Source of the DNA: Lentisphaeria bacterium
Lineage (GTDB): Bacteria > Verrucomicrobiota > Lentisphaeria > Victivallales > Victivallaceae
DNA length: 64,000 nt
Direction of reading: 5' to 3'
Assembly: GCA_018265615.1 (NCBI GenBank)
Contig: JABLYX010000011.1
Coordinates: forward strand, 43,553 to 107,552
The notes beneath the pieces are model-generated. The model was not told the origin of the DNA. It saw only the letters and a list, made by a program, of their open reading frames with translations, and did no database searches. Positions 35,981 through 46,100 of this stretch are shown piece after piece. A program made the translations under genes and the position numbers. How positions within the stretch are numbered: the stretch's first letter is position 1; every line of letters starts with the position of its first letter.

Positions 35981-38896
35981 ATGAAGAAGTTCGGTGTTTT
36001 TGCCGCAATCGCCGCGGCCGGGCTCCTGGCCGCCGGTGAATCGGTGGTGCTGCCGTGGTCGGAAGGGCTGAACCGCGCGGAGCGGTTTGAGAAGAACAGC
36101 TCCGGAACAATGACCGTCAGGGCGGATGAGAAGGAGAAAGCGGTCCGCTTCGATGTGGAATTCAAGCCCGGAACCGATTTCTGGTGCTATCCGCGCCTCC
36201 GGCTGCAGCCGGAGGAAACGCTCGCGAATGCAGAGGCGATCCGGTTTGAATTCAAGGCGGAGCAGAAGGATCCCGCCGCCGGCTACAGGAACGCCTATGT
36301 GATGTTTGAAAACGGAATGCCCTATTTCAAGCTGCCGGAGCCGAAGCAGGAGTACCGGAGCGTCACGATCAACCTGGCCGAAGCCGTGAAGGATCCCGCC
36401 GCCGTGCGGCAGCTGCGGATCGGCATGAATCCGCGTTCGGAGAAGCTGACGTTTTTCATCCGCAACATCGAGGTGCTCGGCGACCCTGCGAAGCAGCCGC
36501 CGTGCGACACGGCGGACGCGGTCGTCGCCCATGCTCCCGGCGCGGCTTTCATTCAGGGGGAGCCGCTCCGGTTCACGTTGAAGCCGTATGCCGCCGCCGC
36601 TCCGGGGTGGACGCTCAGGAACTGGAAGGGTGAACTTCTCCGCACCGGCACGTGGCCGCAGGACGGAACGCGCGAGCTGCGGCTCGCGTCGCTTCCGAAC
36701 GGCTACTATACGCTGGAACTCGCTTCGGACCGGCAGGCGTTCGACGGTTTCCGCAGCTTTGCGGTCGTGCCGGATCCGGCGGAGAAGCCGCGCAATCCGG
36801 AGATGTATTTCGCGATGGATTCCGCGCAGAGCTGGCTGGCGCGGCCGGACCGGGCCAACAGCCGCCATCCCGGCGATGCATATGAAACCGTCTCGGAGGT
36901 CGCCCGCCGCGCGGGGCTGAAGATGGTCCGTGAACGCATGAGCTGGAGCGAGTGCGAGCCTTCGCCCGGAAAGTTCGACTGGAAGCAGTATATGGCCAAC
37001 GCCGCGCTGCTCGCGGAGCGCGGCGTGCGGGTCTCCGGCATGTACCACAATGCGCCGCCGTGGGCGAAGACGAATACGACCCATCTGCCGGGGGACCTCG
37101 TTGCAACCTACAACTTCGCGAAGAAACTCGCGGAGACGTTCCGCGGCAAGATGGCCGTGTGGGAGTTCTGGAACGAACAGGATATCGGCTTTGCGCCGGA
37201 GGGCGCCTGGGATTACGCCTCGGCACTGAAGGCCGCCAGCCTCGGGTTCAAGGCCGGGGATCCGGAGCTCCCCGTCGCGATCGGCGGCTATGCACAGACC
37301 GCCCTGCCGCCGTATGCCGACGTCGTCATGGAGAACGGGGCCGGCGGGTATTTCGACATCTTCAACATCCACACCTACGCCACGCTGAAGGAGTACCCGT
37401 CTCTGCTCGGGAAGATCCGGGCGCACCTGGCGCGGCACGGCGTGTCGGACCGTCCGCTCTGGTTCACCGAAAACGGCTGCCGCATGGAGGGATCCGGGAC
37501 GAAGGACAGCCATATGGCCGGGATCCGGGCGCACTCCCCTGAGCAGGAGATGGTCGTTGCGGAATTCCTGCCGAAGATGATGGTCATCATGCAGTCCCTC
37601 GGCGTCGACCGCGATTTCTTCTTCGTGCTGCCGCCGTACAACGAGCAGGGCGGGAACAAGGATTGGGGGCTCATGCGCCGCGATTATACGGTCAAGCCCG
37701 GTTTCGCGGCGTTCGCCACGCTGACCGACAAGCTCGGAAACGCGGTGTACGAAGGTACGCTGGAACTCGGGAAAGGGATCCGGGGCTTCGTCTACCGCAA
37801 TCCGGACGGCGGCAAGTCACTGGTCTACTGGAGCGAGTCCGAGCTGGACACCGACGGCGGCATTCCGGCGGTGAACCTGAAGGACCCGCTGGCGCGCGGC
37901 TTCTCTCTGAAGCTCGACGGGAGCTTCTCCGGCGTGGATGCATTCGGAACGCCGTTTACGGCGGCTTCGCGCAACGGGAAGCTCGACCTTACCGCGACCC
38001 GGATGCCGTCGATTCTGACCGGGATCCCCGTACTGGAGCCGACGGAACGGTTTGCGGCGGGGAAGAAGGGGCGCGCCGATGCCGGCCGCTTCGACCGGAC
38101 GATCGTTTTCCGCACTGAGCTCTCCGATGACTTCGGCCTCCTCGGGGACAAATCCGCCGTCGATGTGAAGAAGGAGGACGCGGCGCTGAAGCTTCAGGTC
38201 TTCAACCTCTCGGACACGGTGAAAACAGGCAGAGTGACCGTCTCCGGCGGCAGCGCCGCCGGCCTGCCGGAAGAGGTGACCGTGCCCGCATTCGGCAAGG
38301 TTGAGCTGCCGCTGACCGTCACGCCCGCGCTGGACGAAACGTTCCAGGGGGCGATCCGCATCTCCGGCATGTTCGGCGGAAAGGAGGCGACTCCGGCCGT
38401 GATTCCGTGCCGCATGCTCTCACGGATGAGGCAGCAGAGCCGCAAGGAGGAGCTGCCCGGCATGATGGATCCCGTGAACTGGCGGCGCAACTCATCCGGA
38501 AAGATGACGATATCGTTCGACAAGGCGGAGAACGCGCTCAGGTTCCGGACGGAGTTCCCGGACGGAGTCGACCGCTGGACCTACCCCGAATATGTGCTGC
38601 AGCTGCCGCAGGAGTCGCTGAAGGGAGCGATCGGCATGAGTTTCGAGGTGAAGGCGCTTCCGGCCGCCAAGGTCAAGCAGATGCTCGTGATGGCGGTCAT
38701 GGGGGAGCAGAAGGAGGGCGGCGAATCCGTCAATCTCGCGGTGGCGGCCCCCGCGGAGAAATGGGAGGAGCGCTTCGTGCAGTTTTCGGGCGGGCTTGAT
38801 CCCGACCGGATCCGGCAGCTCCGCATCGGGCTGAATTCAAATACGGACGACATCACCTATCTGATCCGCAACGTGAAAATTCTCTACGCGCAGTAA
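35981..38896 (+). CDS. Secreted clan GH-A glycoside hydrolase with duplicated flanking module
   Basis: 971 residues. Signal peptide (MKKFGVFAAIAAAGLLAAG). A beta-sandwich-like module at about 25-165 (RFEKNSSGTMTV ... RQLRIGMN ... FIRNIEVL) recurs at about 827-971 (NWRRNSSGKMTISF ... RQLRIGLN ... LIRNVKIL). Between them is a TIM barrel (about 280-620) with acid/base Glu399 in WEFWNEQD and nucleophile Glu497 in WFTENGC, and beta domains. The repeated module probably binds carbohydrate. AAGGAGG precedes the ATG. Third gene of the fourth module. Substrate unknown. Confidence 0.85.
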   Translation: MKKFGVFAAIAAAGLLAAGESVVLPWSEGLNRAERFEKNSSGTMTVRADEKEKAVRFDVEFKPGTDFWCYPRLRLQPEETLANAEAIRFEFKAEQKDPAAGYRNAYVMFENGMPYFKLPEPKQEYRSVTINLAEAVKDPAAVRQLRIGMNPRSEKLTFFIRNIEVLGDPAKQPPCDTADAVVAHAPGAAFIQGEPLRFTLKPYAAAAPGWTLRNWKGELLRTGTWPQDGTRELRLASLPNGYYTLELASDRQAFDGFRSFAVVPDPAEKPRNPEMYFAMDSAQSWLARPDRANSRHPGDAYETVSEVARRAGLKMVRERMSWSECEPSPGKFDWKQYMANAALLAERGVRVSGMYHNAPPWAKTNTTHLPGDLVATYNFAKKLAETFRGKMAVWEFWNEQDIGFAPEGAWDYASALKAASLGFKAGDPELPVAIGGYAQTALPPYADVVMENGAGGYFDIFNIHTYATLKEYPSLLGKIRAHLARHGVSDRPLWFTENGCRMEGSGTKDSHMAGIRAHSPEQEMVVAEFLPKMMVIMQSLGVDRDFFFVLPPYNEQGGNKDWGLMRRDYTVKPGFAAFATLTDKLGNAVYEGTLELGKGIRGFVYRNPDGGKSLVYWSESELDTDGGIPAVNLKDPLARGFSLKLDGSFSGVDAFGTPFTAASRNGKLDLTATRMPSILTGIPVLEPTERFAAGKKGRADAGRFDRTIVFRTELSDDFGLLGDKSAVDVKKEDAALKLQVFNLSDTVKTGRVTVSGGSAAGLPEEVTVPAFGKVELPLTVTPALDETFQGAIRISGMFGGKEATPAVIPCRMLSRMRQQSRKEELPGMMDPVNWRRNSSGKMTISFDKAENALRFRTEFPDGVDRWTYPEYVLQLPQESLKGAIGMSFEVKALPAAKVKQMLVMAVMGEQKEGGESVNLAVAAPAEKWEERFVQFSGGLDPDRIRQLRIGLNSNTDDITYLIRNVKILYAQ

Positions 38897-38897
38897 A

Positions 38898-38980
38898 ACG
38901 CCGCGCAGACAAAAACAGACAGCGCCCGGCTGGAGTGGGTTTCCCCTTCCGCCGGGCGCTGTCTGTTTTGTCTGCGCGGC
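38898..38980. terminator. Very long hairpin after glycosidase (30-bp stem)
   Basis: Left arm 38898-38928 and right arm 38951-38980 are reverse complements over 30 bp with one bulged base, around a 22-nt loop. It is likely a terminator or mRNA stabiliser for the glycosidase. The stem is far longer than other terminators in the window, so another role is possible. Confidence 0.6.
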
Positions 38981-39102
38981 TGTCTCCTGAGGGAAAAGGT
39001 TGACATTTTCCCCTGCTGGTGTGCAGGCGTTCCATGGAGCCGGATCCGGGTCGCATCCGGCGGCGCCTGAGTGGCAGAAATCACCAGAAAAGGAGATTGC
39101 CG

Positions 39103-39663
39103 ATGGATCTGATGGAGATCATCAGAAAAGCCGCGGCGGGAGAGGCTCTGAGCGGGGAGGAACGTTCCATGCTCGCCGGCTTCCGCCCCGGCGACGAAGG
39201 CTCCGCCGAGCTCGGGAAGCGCAACCGCGAACTCGAAGCAAGGCTTGAGGAGCTTGAGAAGAGCGCGCTCACCGAACCCGAGCAGCTGCGGCGCAGATAC
39301 GACGCCGAGCTTGCACGGTTGCGCGAGAGCCTGCAGTGCACCGGCGCCGAACGCGACGCCGCGAAGCAGGAGCTCGCGCGCATCGGGTTCCGCAGCCGGA
39401 TCGACCGGCTCGCGCAGGAACAGGGATTTTCGGATGCGGACTATCTTGAATACCTCTGTTCCCGGAACCGGATCGATCCGGAGTCGGCGGAGGCGGTCGA
39501 GCCGTTTATGAAGGGGCTGCGCGAGAGCTCTCCGCGCCTCTTCCGGCTCGACCTCGCCCCCGGCGCGCCGGAACCCCCGCCGGGGCCGCCCCCGGCAAGG
39601 AGCGGACGGGCGTCAGACGACCTCGTGTCGCTTCTCGCCGACGCCCCGACTGTGAATGACTGA
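39103..39663 (+). CDS. Phage scaffold-like coiled-coil protein
   Basis: 186 residues. A highly charged helical region (about 30-105: GKRNRELEARLEELEKSALT, EPEQLRRRYDAELARLRESL, GAERDAAKQELARIGF) is followed by a short folded part and a Pro-rich tail (APEPPPGPPPARSG). Size, composition and position just before a major capsid gene fit a phage scaffolding protein. AAAAGGAG precedes the ATG. I cannot name a family, so the role rests on context. Confidence 0.7.
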   Translation: MDLMEIIRKAAAGEALSGEERSMLAGFRPGDEGSAELGKRNRELEARLEELEKSALTEPEQLRRRYDAELARLRESLQCTGAERDAAKQELARIGFRSRIDRLAQEQGFSDADYLEYLCSRNRIDPESAEAVEPFMKGLRESSPRLFRLDLAPGAPEPPPGPPPARSGRASDDLVSLLADAPTVND

Positions 39664-39695
39664 GTTAAGAACACACACCAGAAGGAATCATCAAC

Positions 39696-40838
39696 ATGTT
39701 GTACAGCTACAGCTTCCAGAACAAGAAACGCGACCTCTCCGACGTGCTTTCGACCGTGATCAGGGACGAACCCCGCTTCATCAGCCTTTTCCTGCCGAGT
39801 GAAGATGCGACGCAGCAGAAGCATGAATGGCTCGAGGATCAGCTGACCGGCCGCAGCGTGACCGTCACCGCCGTCTCCGGGGGGACGCTTTCGGCCGCTG
39901 CCGCGGATCTCGCCAAACTGAAGGTCGGGACGCTTGTCGTGGTGAAGGACGACTCCGCGCTCTTCCGGGTCGCGACGCTGAACGGCTCCGGCTTCACGCT
40001 GGCGCTTGTCGCCGCGAACGGATCCGACACCGCGATGCCGGTCGCGGACGACGTGCTTTCGATCGTTTCGACCCCGGTGCAGGAGGGCAGCAGCGCCGGC
40101 GACGGCGATGAAACCGGGCTGACCGGACAGACTGCGTTCAACTGCACGCAGATCTTCCGCAAGGACATCATCCTCTCCGGCAGCGCGCTTGCGATCAACG
40201 TCTTCGGCACGGTCGACAACCAGCTCAACAAGCAGACCGCCTTCGCGCTCGGTGAACTCGCCCGCGACCTGAACCGCGTGGCGCTCTTCGGCCGTCGCGT
40301 CGAGGCGACCGCCTCCACCCGCGGTGAAGCGGGCGGGCTCTATTTCTTCGGCTGCGGCGGCAGCGGGCTCTCCATCGATGCCTCGACCGCGTCATTCGAC
40401 AGCGTCGCCGTGAACGATGCGGCGCAGGCGGTCCTCGGCGCGGGCGGCGACCCGTCGCTGATCCTCTGCTCGCCGGGACAGGCGCGCGTGCTTTCGAACG
40501 AGTATAAGGACCAACTCCAGATCGTCCGCTCCGACGACCGCCGCGGCGCTTACGTCGCCGTCATCGTGAACGAGATCAACGGGCGCGGAATGACGGTCAT
40601 GGCGGATCCGGATATGCCGGACACCGATGCATGGATCGTCGACCCGGCCGGTTTCGGCCTCGCCAGCCTGAAGGGGCGCGCGATCACCGACTCGGATGCG
40701 ACGCCGAAGGGCTTCGACGGCATCAAGCGCATGGCGCTCGGGGAGGTCACGTTCCTCTTCAAGAACGCCGGTGCGCGCCTCTGCCGCGTGAAGAACCTGA
40801 AAGGCAGCGCGGCCGCCCTCGCGGCGCTGCGCGGCTGA
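39696..40838 (+). CDS. Phage-type major capsid protein (SU10/DUF5309-like)
   Basis: 380 residues. The region FNCTQIFRKDIILSGSALAI, then QTAFALGELARDLNRVALFGRR, GDPSLILCSPGQARVLSN, YVAVIVNEINGRGMTVMADPDMPD and FDGIKRMALGEVTFLFKNAGA is characteristic of SU10-like (DUF5309) HK97-fold capsid proteins. The gene is intact, 32 nt after the scaffold-like gene, and followed by a strong terminator. No portal, terminase, protease or tail gene lies within several kb on either side, so it may be a prophage remnant or a domesticated shell. Confidence 0.78.
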   Translation: MLYSYSFQNKKRDLSDVLSTVIRDEPRFISLFLPSEDATQQKHEWLEDQLTGRSVTVTAVSGGTLSAAAADLAKLKVGTLVVVKDDSALFRVATLNGSGFTLALVAANGSDTAMPVADDVLSIVSTPVQEGSSAGDGDETGLTGQTAFNCTQIFRKDIILSGSALAINVFGTVDNQLNKQTAFALGELARDLNRVALFGRRVEATASTRGEAGGLYFFGCGGSGLSIDASTASFDSVAVNDAAQAVLGAGGDPSLILCSPGQARVLSNEYKDQLQIVRSDDRRGAYVAVIVNEINGRGMTVMADPDMPDTDAWIVDPAGFGLASLKGRAITDSDATPKGFDGIKRMALGEVTFLFKNAGARLCRVKNLKGSAAALAALRG

Positions 40839-40842
40839 GCGG

Positions 40843-40879
40843 GCGGGGGCCGGAGCTGAGTTCCGGCCCCCGCTTTTTT
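40843..40879 (+). terminator. Terminator after capsid gene
   Basis: GCGGGGGCCGGA (40843-40854) pairs with TCCGGCCCCCGC (40862-40873), followed by six T. It lies between the capsid gene and the adaptor-like gene and would lower expression of the latter. Confidence 0.85.
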
Positions 40880-40896
40880 CAACAGGAGATTTTTAT

Positions 40897-41286
40897 ATGA
40901 AACTCACACTGGCAGAATTGCGGGAGGCCGCCGACCGCTATTTCCACCGCCATCTCGCGGGGGAGGAGTGGAGGGCGCTCAACGAGGAGGCGAAGCAAAG
41001 CTCCCTGGTGGAGGCCGAGGCGGATGTCGCGCTCTATCTCGACTGCGTCGAGGTCGACGCCGGAGAAGAGCTTGCCCTGGACGCCCTGTTTGAGCAGGCG
41101 CTCCACCTTGTGCGCCGGACGCGGCATTGTCCGCACGGCAAACGGCTGGTATCGGAGGAGGTCTCCGGCGTCGGCCGCCGGAGCTGGGAGTATCCGGAAG
41201 AGAAGGAGATCCCGGACTACTCTCCCCGAGCGGTCCGCATCATGGACGCGCTCCGTCTCCGGAACCTCCGGATCGGGCGCGGATAA
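40897..41286 (+). CDS. Putative phage head-tail adaptor-like protein
   Basis: 129 residues, mainly helical (LTLAELREAADRYFHRHLAGEE, LYLDCVEVDAGEEL, DALFEQALHLVRRTRHCPHG). Not recognised with certainty. Size and position directly after a major capsid gene fit a connector or head-completion protein. CAGGAG precedes the ATG. It has its own terminator downstream and overlaps no rec gene. Confidence 0.6.
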   Translation: MKLTLAELREAADRYFHRHLAGEEWRALNEEAKQSSLVEAEADVALYLDCVEVDAGEELALDALFEQALHLVRRTRHCPHGKRLVSEEVSGVGRRSWEYPEEKEIPDYSPRAVRIMDALRLRNLRIGRG

Positions 41287-41293
41287 AAAACGG

Positions 41294-41332
41294 AAACCGG
41301 AGAAGAGCCGCAGAGCCTCTTCTCCGGTTTTT
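41294..41332. terminator. Bidirectional terminator between adaptor-like gene and recD
   Basis: AAACCGGAGAAGAG (41294-41307) pairs perfectly with CTCTTCTCCGGTTT (41317-41330) around a 9-nt loop, with T runs in both directions. Confidence 0.85.
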
Positions 41333-41348
41333 GCATACGGGGAAAGGG

Positions 41349-43178
41349 CTATTCAAGCAGGCGGTCGGTGAGTCCGGACTGCCGGACGGTCTTGCGGGAA
41401 AGCGCTTCGGCGATGATTTCGGGGGGGCTCCAGAGCTCGAGGCGCTCCTCGGCGCGTGTGATTCCCGTGTAAAGCAGCTCGCGCGTGAGGACGGGATTCG
41501 CCTCGTCCGGCAGCAGGAGCAGCACGCTGCGGAACCCGGAGCCCTGCGACTTGTGGACCGTCATGGCGTAGACCGTCTCATGCTCGGGGAGCTCCGCCGG
41601 GATGAAGCTGCGCTCCCGGTTCGGAAAACGCACCCGGATGCCTCCGGACGGATCCGCCGTCACGATCCCGATGTCGCCGTTGAAGAGCCCGGTGCGCGCG
41701 TCGTTGCGGGTGATGAGCAGCGGGACGCCCGGCATGTGGAGCTCCGGCTGCTTCAGGATCCGGCGGGCGAGGGCGTTCAGCGCCTCGACGCCGCGTTTCC
41801 CGGCGCGCATTGCACAGAGGATCTTGAAGGAGTTCAAAACGGCGAAGGCGGTTTCTGTCGACTCTTCGTCGCCGGAGCGGGCGAGCCGTTTCAGGTCCGC
41901 CATGGAGTGAGAGCCGTGGACGGGGGTGTGCAGCAGCGTGGCGAGCTCCTGTTCCATCCCGCGCGGCGAGGGGACGCGGGTGCGGAAGTCGGGGGCGTCG
42001 CACCGGGCGATGCGGTCCGCGAGCGCTTCGGCACCCTCCGGCGCGAGTTCGCGGATCGCGGTGCTGAACTCCCCGATATGGACGGCGCGCGCGAAGCGGT
42101 GGTTTTCGGTCAGCTCCGCGACCGCGCCGGAGAGCGGACGCGCATCGGCGGGCGCGGCGCTCCAGCCGGTCTGGAGCAGGAACGCTTCCGCCGCCTCGGG
42201 CCGGAGCGCGTTGAGCTTCGCCGAGTCGCAGAGGTCCGAGAGCACCGCGCCGGCTTCGACCGACGCGAGCTGATCTTTGTCCCCGAGCAGGACGATGCGG
42301 CTGCGGGGGGGGAGCGCGTCGAAGAGCTTCGCCATGAGCAGCAGCGGAACCATCGAGCTCTCATCCACGATGAGGAGGTCGTACGGCAGCGGATTCTTCC
42401 GGTTGAAGCGGCAGTTGCCGCGCGGATCCATGCCGAGCAGCCGGTGGATGGTCGAGCCGGGCAGCTCGAGCAGCCGGGCTTTGACCGCCTCGCCGGCATT
42501 GAGGAGGCGCACGCCGCTCTGCAGCGATTCCGCGAGGCGCGAGTGCGCCTTGCCGGTCGGCGCGGCGAGCGCGATCGACAGCGCCGGGTTCCGCCGCAGC
42601 TCAAGTGCGAGCAGCGCCGCGACCACCGTGGTTTTTCCGGTGCCCGGCCCTCCCGTAATGATCGAGAACGAGTTGCACATGGCCGTGAAGACCGCGAGCT
42701 GCTGGAAATCGGGCCGGAGCTGCCCCGCTTTCGCCGCGAAGTAAGGCAGGAGCCCGGCGAGTTCGCCCGGCGCGAGCTCCGGCGGCGGCAGCGTGCGCGC
42801 GGCGCGCGCGCGGATTTCGGCGGCGATCCGCCGTTCGCAGTTGTAGTAGCGCCGCAGATAGAGACGGCCGGCTTCGTCGAGCATCAGGGGGGCGTCCGGC
42901 GCGGAGAAGAGCGGCGCGAATTCCGGCTTGCGCAGCAGCGCGCACCACGCCGGGAAATCCGGGAGCCGGAGGCGGCCGGAGGCGGCTTCGATCCACTCCT
43001 TCCCCCACAGTTCGAGTTTGCAGCAGCTGTGCCCCTCGCGGACCGCGCGCGACGCGAGCGCCCCGGCCAGACGGACCTCCGCCGGGAGCGGCGCGTTGTA
43101 ATGCCGTTCGAGGAAGTCGGAGAAGACGGCGTCGATCGCCTCGAAGCCCTCGGCTCCGGCCAGTTGAAAGCGGTTCAT
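41349..43178 (-). CDS. recD: RecBCD enzyme subunit RecD (exodeoxyribonuclease V alpha)
   Basis: 609 residues. SF1B 5'-3' helicase subunit of RecBCD. Walker A GGPGTGKTT at about 176-184, Walker B LLIVDESSM, GDKDQLASVEAGAV, and C-terminal motif AMTVHKSQGSGF with LYTGITRAEERL. The start overlaps the recB stop (ATGA). Last gene of the recC-recB-recD operon. Gene product repairs double-strand breaks and degrades linear foreign DNA. Confidence 0.95.
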   Translation of the reverse strand: MNRFQLAGAEGFEAIDAVFSDFLERHYNAPLPAEVRLAGALASRAVREGHSCCKLELWGKEWIEAASGRLRLPDFPAWCALLRKPEFAPLFSAPDAPLMLDEAGRLYLRRYYNCERRIAAEIRARAARTLPPPELAPGELAGLLPYFAAKAGQLRPDFQQLAVFTAMCNSFSIITGGPGTGKTTVVAALLALELRRNPALSIALAAPTGKAHSRLAESLQSGVRLLNAGEAVKARLLELPGSTIHRLLGMDPRGNCRFNRKNPLPYDLLIVDESSMVPLLLMAKLFDALPPRSRIVLLGDKDQLASVEAGAVLSDLCDSAKLNALRPEAAEAFLLQTGWSAAPADARPLSGAVAELTENHRFARAVHIGEFSTAIRELAPEGAEALADRIARCDAPDFRTRVPSPRGMEQELATLLHTPVHGSHSMADLKRLARSGDEESTETAFAVLNSFKILCAMRAGKRGVEALNALARRILKQPELHMPGVPLLITRNDARTGLFNGDIGIVTADPSGGIRVRFPNRERSFIPAELPEHETVYAMTVHKSQGSGFRSVLLLLPDEANPVLTRELLYTGITRAEERLELWSPPEIIAEALSRKTVRQSGLTDRLLE

Positions 43179-46100
43179 CCGATCACCTCCTCAAGCTGCC
43201 GCACGAGTCCGTACGGCGGTTTGTCGTAGAATACGCCGCGCCCGGGGTGCTCCGGCGTGACGCCGCGCACGAAGAGATAGAATACGCCGCCGAAGAGCTC
43301 CTCATATTCCTTCTCTCCGAATGCTCCGAGCCGCATGCGCAGGAACTTCACGACCGCGACAATGTAGATCAGATACTGGAGGAAATAGAAGCTTTGCGCC
43401 ATCGCCTCCGGCAGCCGCTCCGGCAGGAAGCCTGCGCTGCGCCCGCCGAGCCGGTTGGACTTCCAGTCGAGGATGAAGTATTTGCCGTGGTGGCGGAACA
43501 GGAGGTCGATGAAGCCGTTCAGGCAGCCGCCCGAAACCGTGCGGTTCCACGCGGGCCACTCCGTGAGGCCGAACCGTTCCGCCGCGAATCCGGAGAGCAG
43601 GTTTTTCAGCTTTCCCGCCGTGAATCCGGAGCGGAAGCGGTAGGCGAATTCGAGCTCGGCGATCCGTTCGCGCTCCGGCACGTCCCGCAGCCGGAAACGG
43701 ATCCGGTCCGCGCCTTCGAGCGGGGCCGCGAGTACGTTCCGGACCATTTCGACGGTGAGTGCGAGCTTCTCCTCCGGCTCTTCGCCCGCGCCGATGACGC
43801 CGAAATCGGTCAGCTGCGGCAGCGCGAGCGCGCGGAGCTCCCTCTCATCGGCCCGGAAATCGGCGAGCTCGAAGATGCGGTGCCATGCGTTGCCCGCCGC
43901 CGCGCCGCCGCGGATCGAGAAGATGCCTCCCTCCGGCGGCTCGTCGGGCCGCGGAGCTTCCGGTTCGCGTTCGTCGTAGTCGAACGGCGTGTCGTGCCCC
44001 CCCTGCGGGCTCAGGCTCGAGTAGCTGACGAACTGCCAGTTGCCGTCGATGCGGAGCTCGGTCGGCAGGAGCTCGAGCTCGATCCCGGCGCCGGGCTCCG
44101 CGCGGTAGCGGCCCGGCGGAGCGGGGGAGGAGGGGGCTTCGAGGAGTTCGGGCGGGATCTCCGGTTCCTGTGCGGCGGCGAGCAGCTGCGCGACGGGATT
44201 TTCCGCACTCGCGGCGCGGCGCATCAGGAAGAGCCAGCCGGGCGCGGTCGCCTTTGCGCCTTTTCCATAGTAGACGCAGCAGTAGTACTTCGCGCGGGTC
44301 ACGGCGACGTATGTGAGGCGCAGGAGTTCCTGGAGTCGCTCGTTTTCCGCGCACCGCCTGCCCGCTTCGGAGCCGGAGAGGTCGTATTCGAGCTCCCCTG
44401 CTTCGTTATGGAAGAGCTCGGCCCTTTTCTCCGCGTCGCCGAGGTGCAGCCCCGGCAGCAGCACGACCGGGAACTCCAGCCCTTTGCTGCCGTGGACAGT
44501 CATCAGCGTGACGGCCTCGCGGTCGGTTTCGAGCAGCTGCTGAAACTCCTCGCCCTCCGCTTTGCCGGGGTCGGCGATGCGTTCCGCGAGGAAATCCGCG
44601 ACGCCGGCGGGTGTGAGCCCGCGCCGGGCCGACTCCTGTTCGAGCAGGTCGCCGAGCTGGAGCAGATTCGTGAGCTTGCGCTCTCCGCGCGGCAGCGCCG
44701 GATAGCGGGCGCGCACATGGTAGGCGCCGAGCAGCGCATTGAAGAATTCGATGAAGCTGCCCCCTTCCCAGAGAAGCTGGAGCTCGCGCAGCCGGGTCTG
44801 TTCGGCGTTCAGCTTCTCTTCGCCGGATTCGCCCTGGAGCGCGGCGATTTCACTGAGGCTCATGCCGCCGACCGACGTGGCGAGCAGGTTCGGCAGATCG
44901 CGGACGCCGCCGGAGGAGGCTGCACGCAGCACGGTCAGGAGCTCGCGCGCATCCTCCGATGCGAAGATGCTGCCGGTCCGGGTGAAAACGGCCGGGATCC
45001 GCATCGCATGAAGCTCCGAGGCAAGCTGTTCCGCCTCGTAGCCGCGCAGCGTGAGGATCGCGATGTCGCGCGGGCGCAGGCCAGGTTCGCCGCGCCCCGG
45101 CAGGCGGAACGTGCGGTCGTTCAGGAGTTCGAGCACCTTCTGTGCGGCCATGCTGCGGCAGGCGGCCTCGTTCGCTTCGGGGTCGTAAATGACGCGCAGC
45201 GGATGCGCCACCGGCGCGCCGTTCCGCAGCAGGGCGGGGTGGTCGCCCGGCGCGGTGACGCGCGGAAAGCGGATCGCCGGGTCCGCGAACGGCAGCGCGT
45301 GTTCGTGGAAGAGCAGATTCACGTCCGCGATCATCGCGGCGGCGGAACGGTAGTTTGTCGAGAGCGAATAGCGCCGCCCCCCCCCGGCCTCGAGCTCCGC
45401 GGCGGCGCGGCGGTAGGCCGCGATGTCGCCGCCCCGGAATGCGTAGATCGCCTGACGCGGGTCCCCGACCATGTAGAGCGTGCCGCCGGGACGGCGGAAC
45501 ATCGCTGTGAAGATCTCATACTGAACGGGGTCGGTGTCCTGGAACTCGTCGACGATGCCGACCGGGTAACGCTCGCGAAGCACGGAAAGCAGGCGGCTCC
45601 CCGGCGCGTGGACCGCGTGGTGCACCTGCTCAAGCAGGTCGTTGAAGGTCTGGATGTTGTCGCGGTTTTTGCGGGCGCGGAATTCGTTTTCGACGTACTC
45701 CGCCGCCGCGAGCTTCAGCGCGATGCCGAAGGCGCGGATTGTCTCCGCGAGCCGGTCCGGGAGGCCGAAGGGCCCTGCTTCGAGCATCGCGAGCACCGCT
45801 TCCGGGGTCATCCCCTTCGGCCTCTTTTTGATCTTCGGCGCGAGCGATTCAAGGCCGAGGCCGGTGAGGAGCCGGAGCCCCTTCGCCGAAAACGGTTCTG
45901 TCAGAATCCGCGCGGCGAACGCGGGCGCTTCGGCGGCGGCGAGGGTTCCGAGCTTGTTCAGGTGCGGAGCGGCCTCTTCGAGCGCTTCGGGCAGGCCGCA
46001 CGTCTGCAGCTCCGCGAGCACCGTTTCCGCCTCTTCAAGCAGGCGCTCCGGATCCGCGCCGCGCGCCGCGCCGGGCGGGCGCACGACGAGTTTCGGGTGC

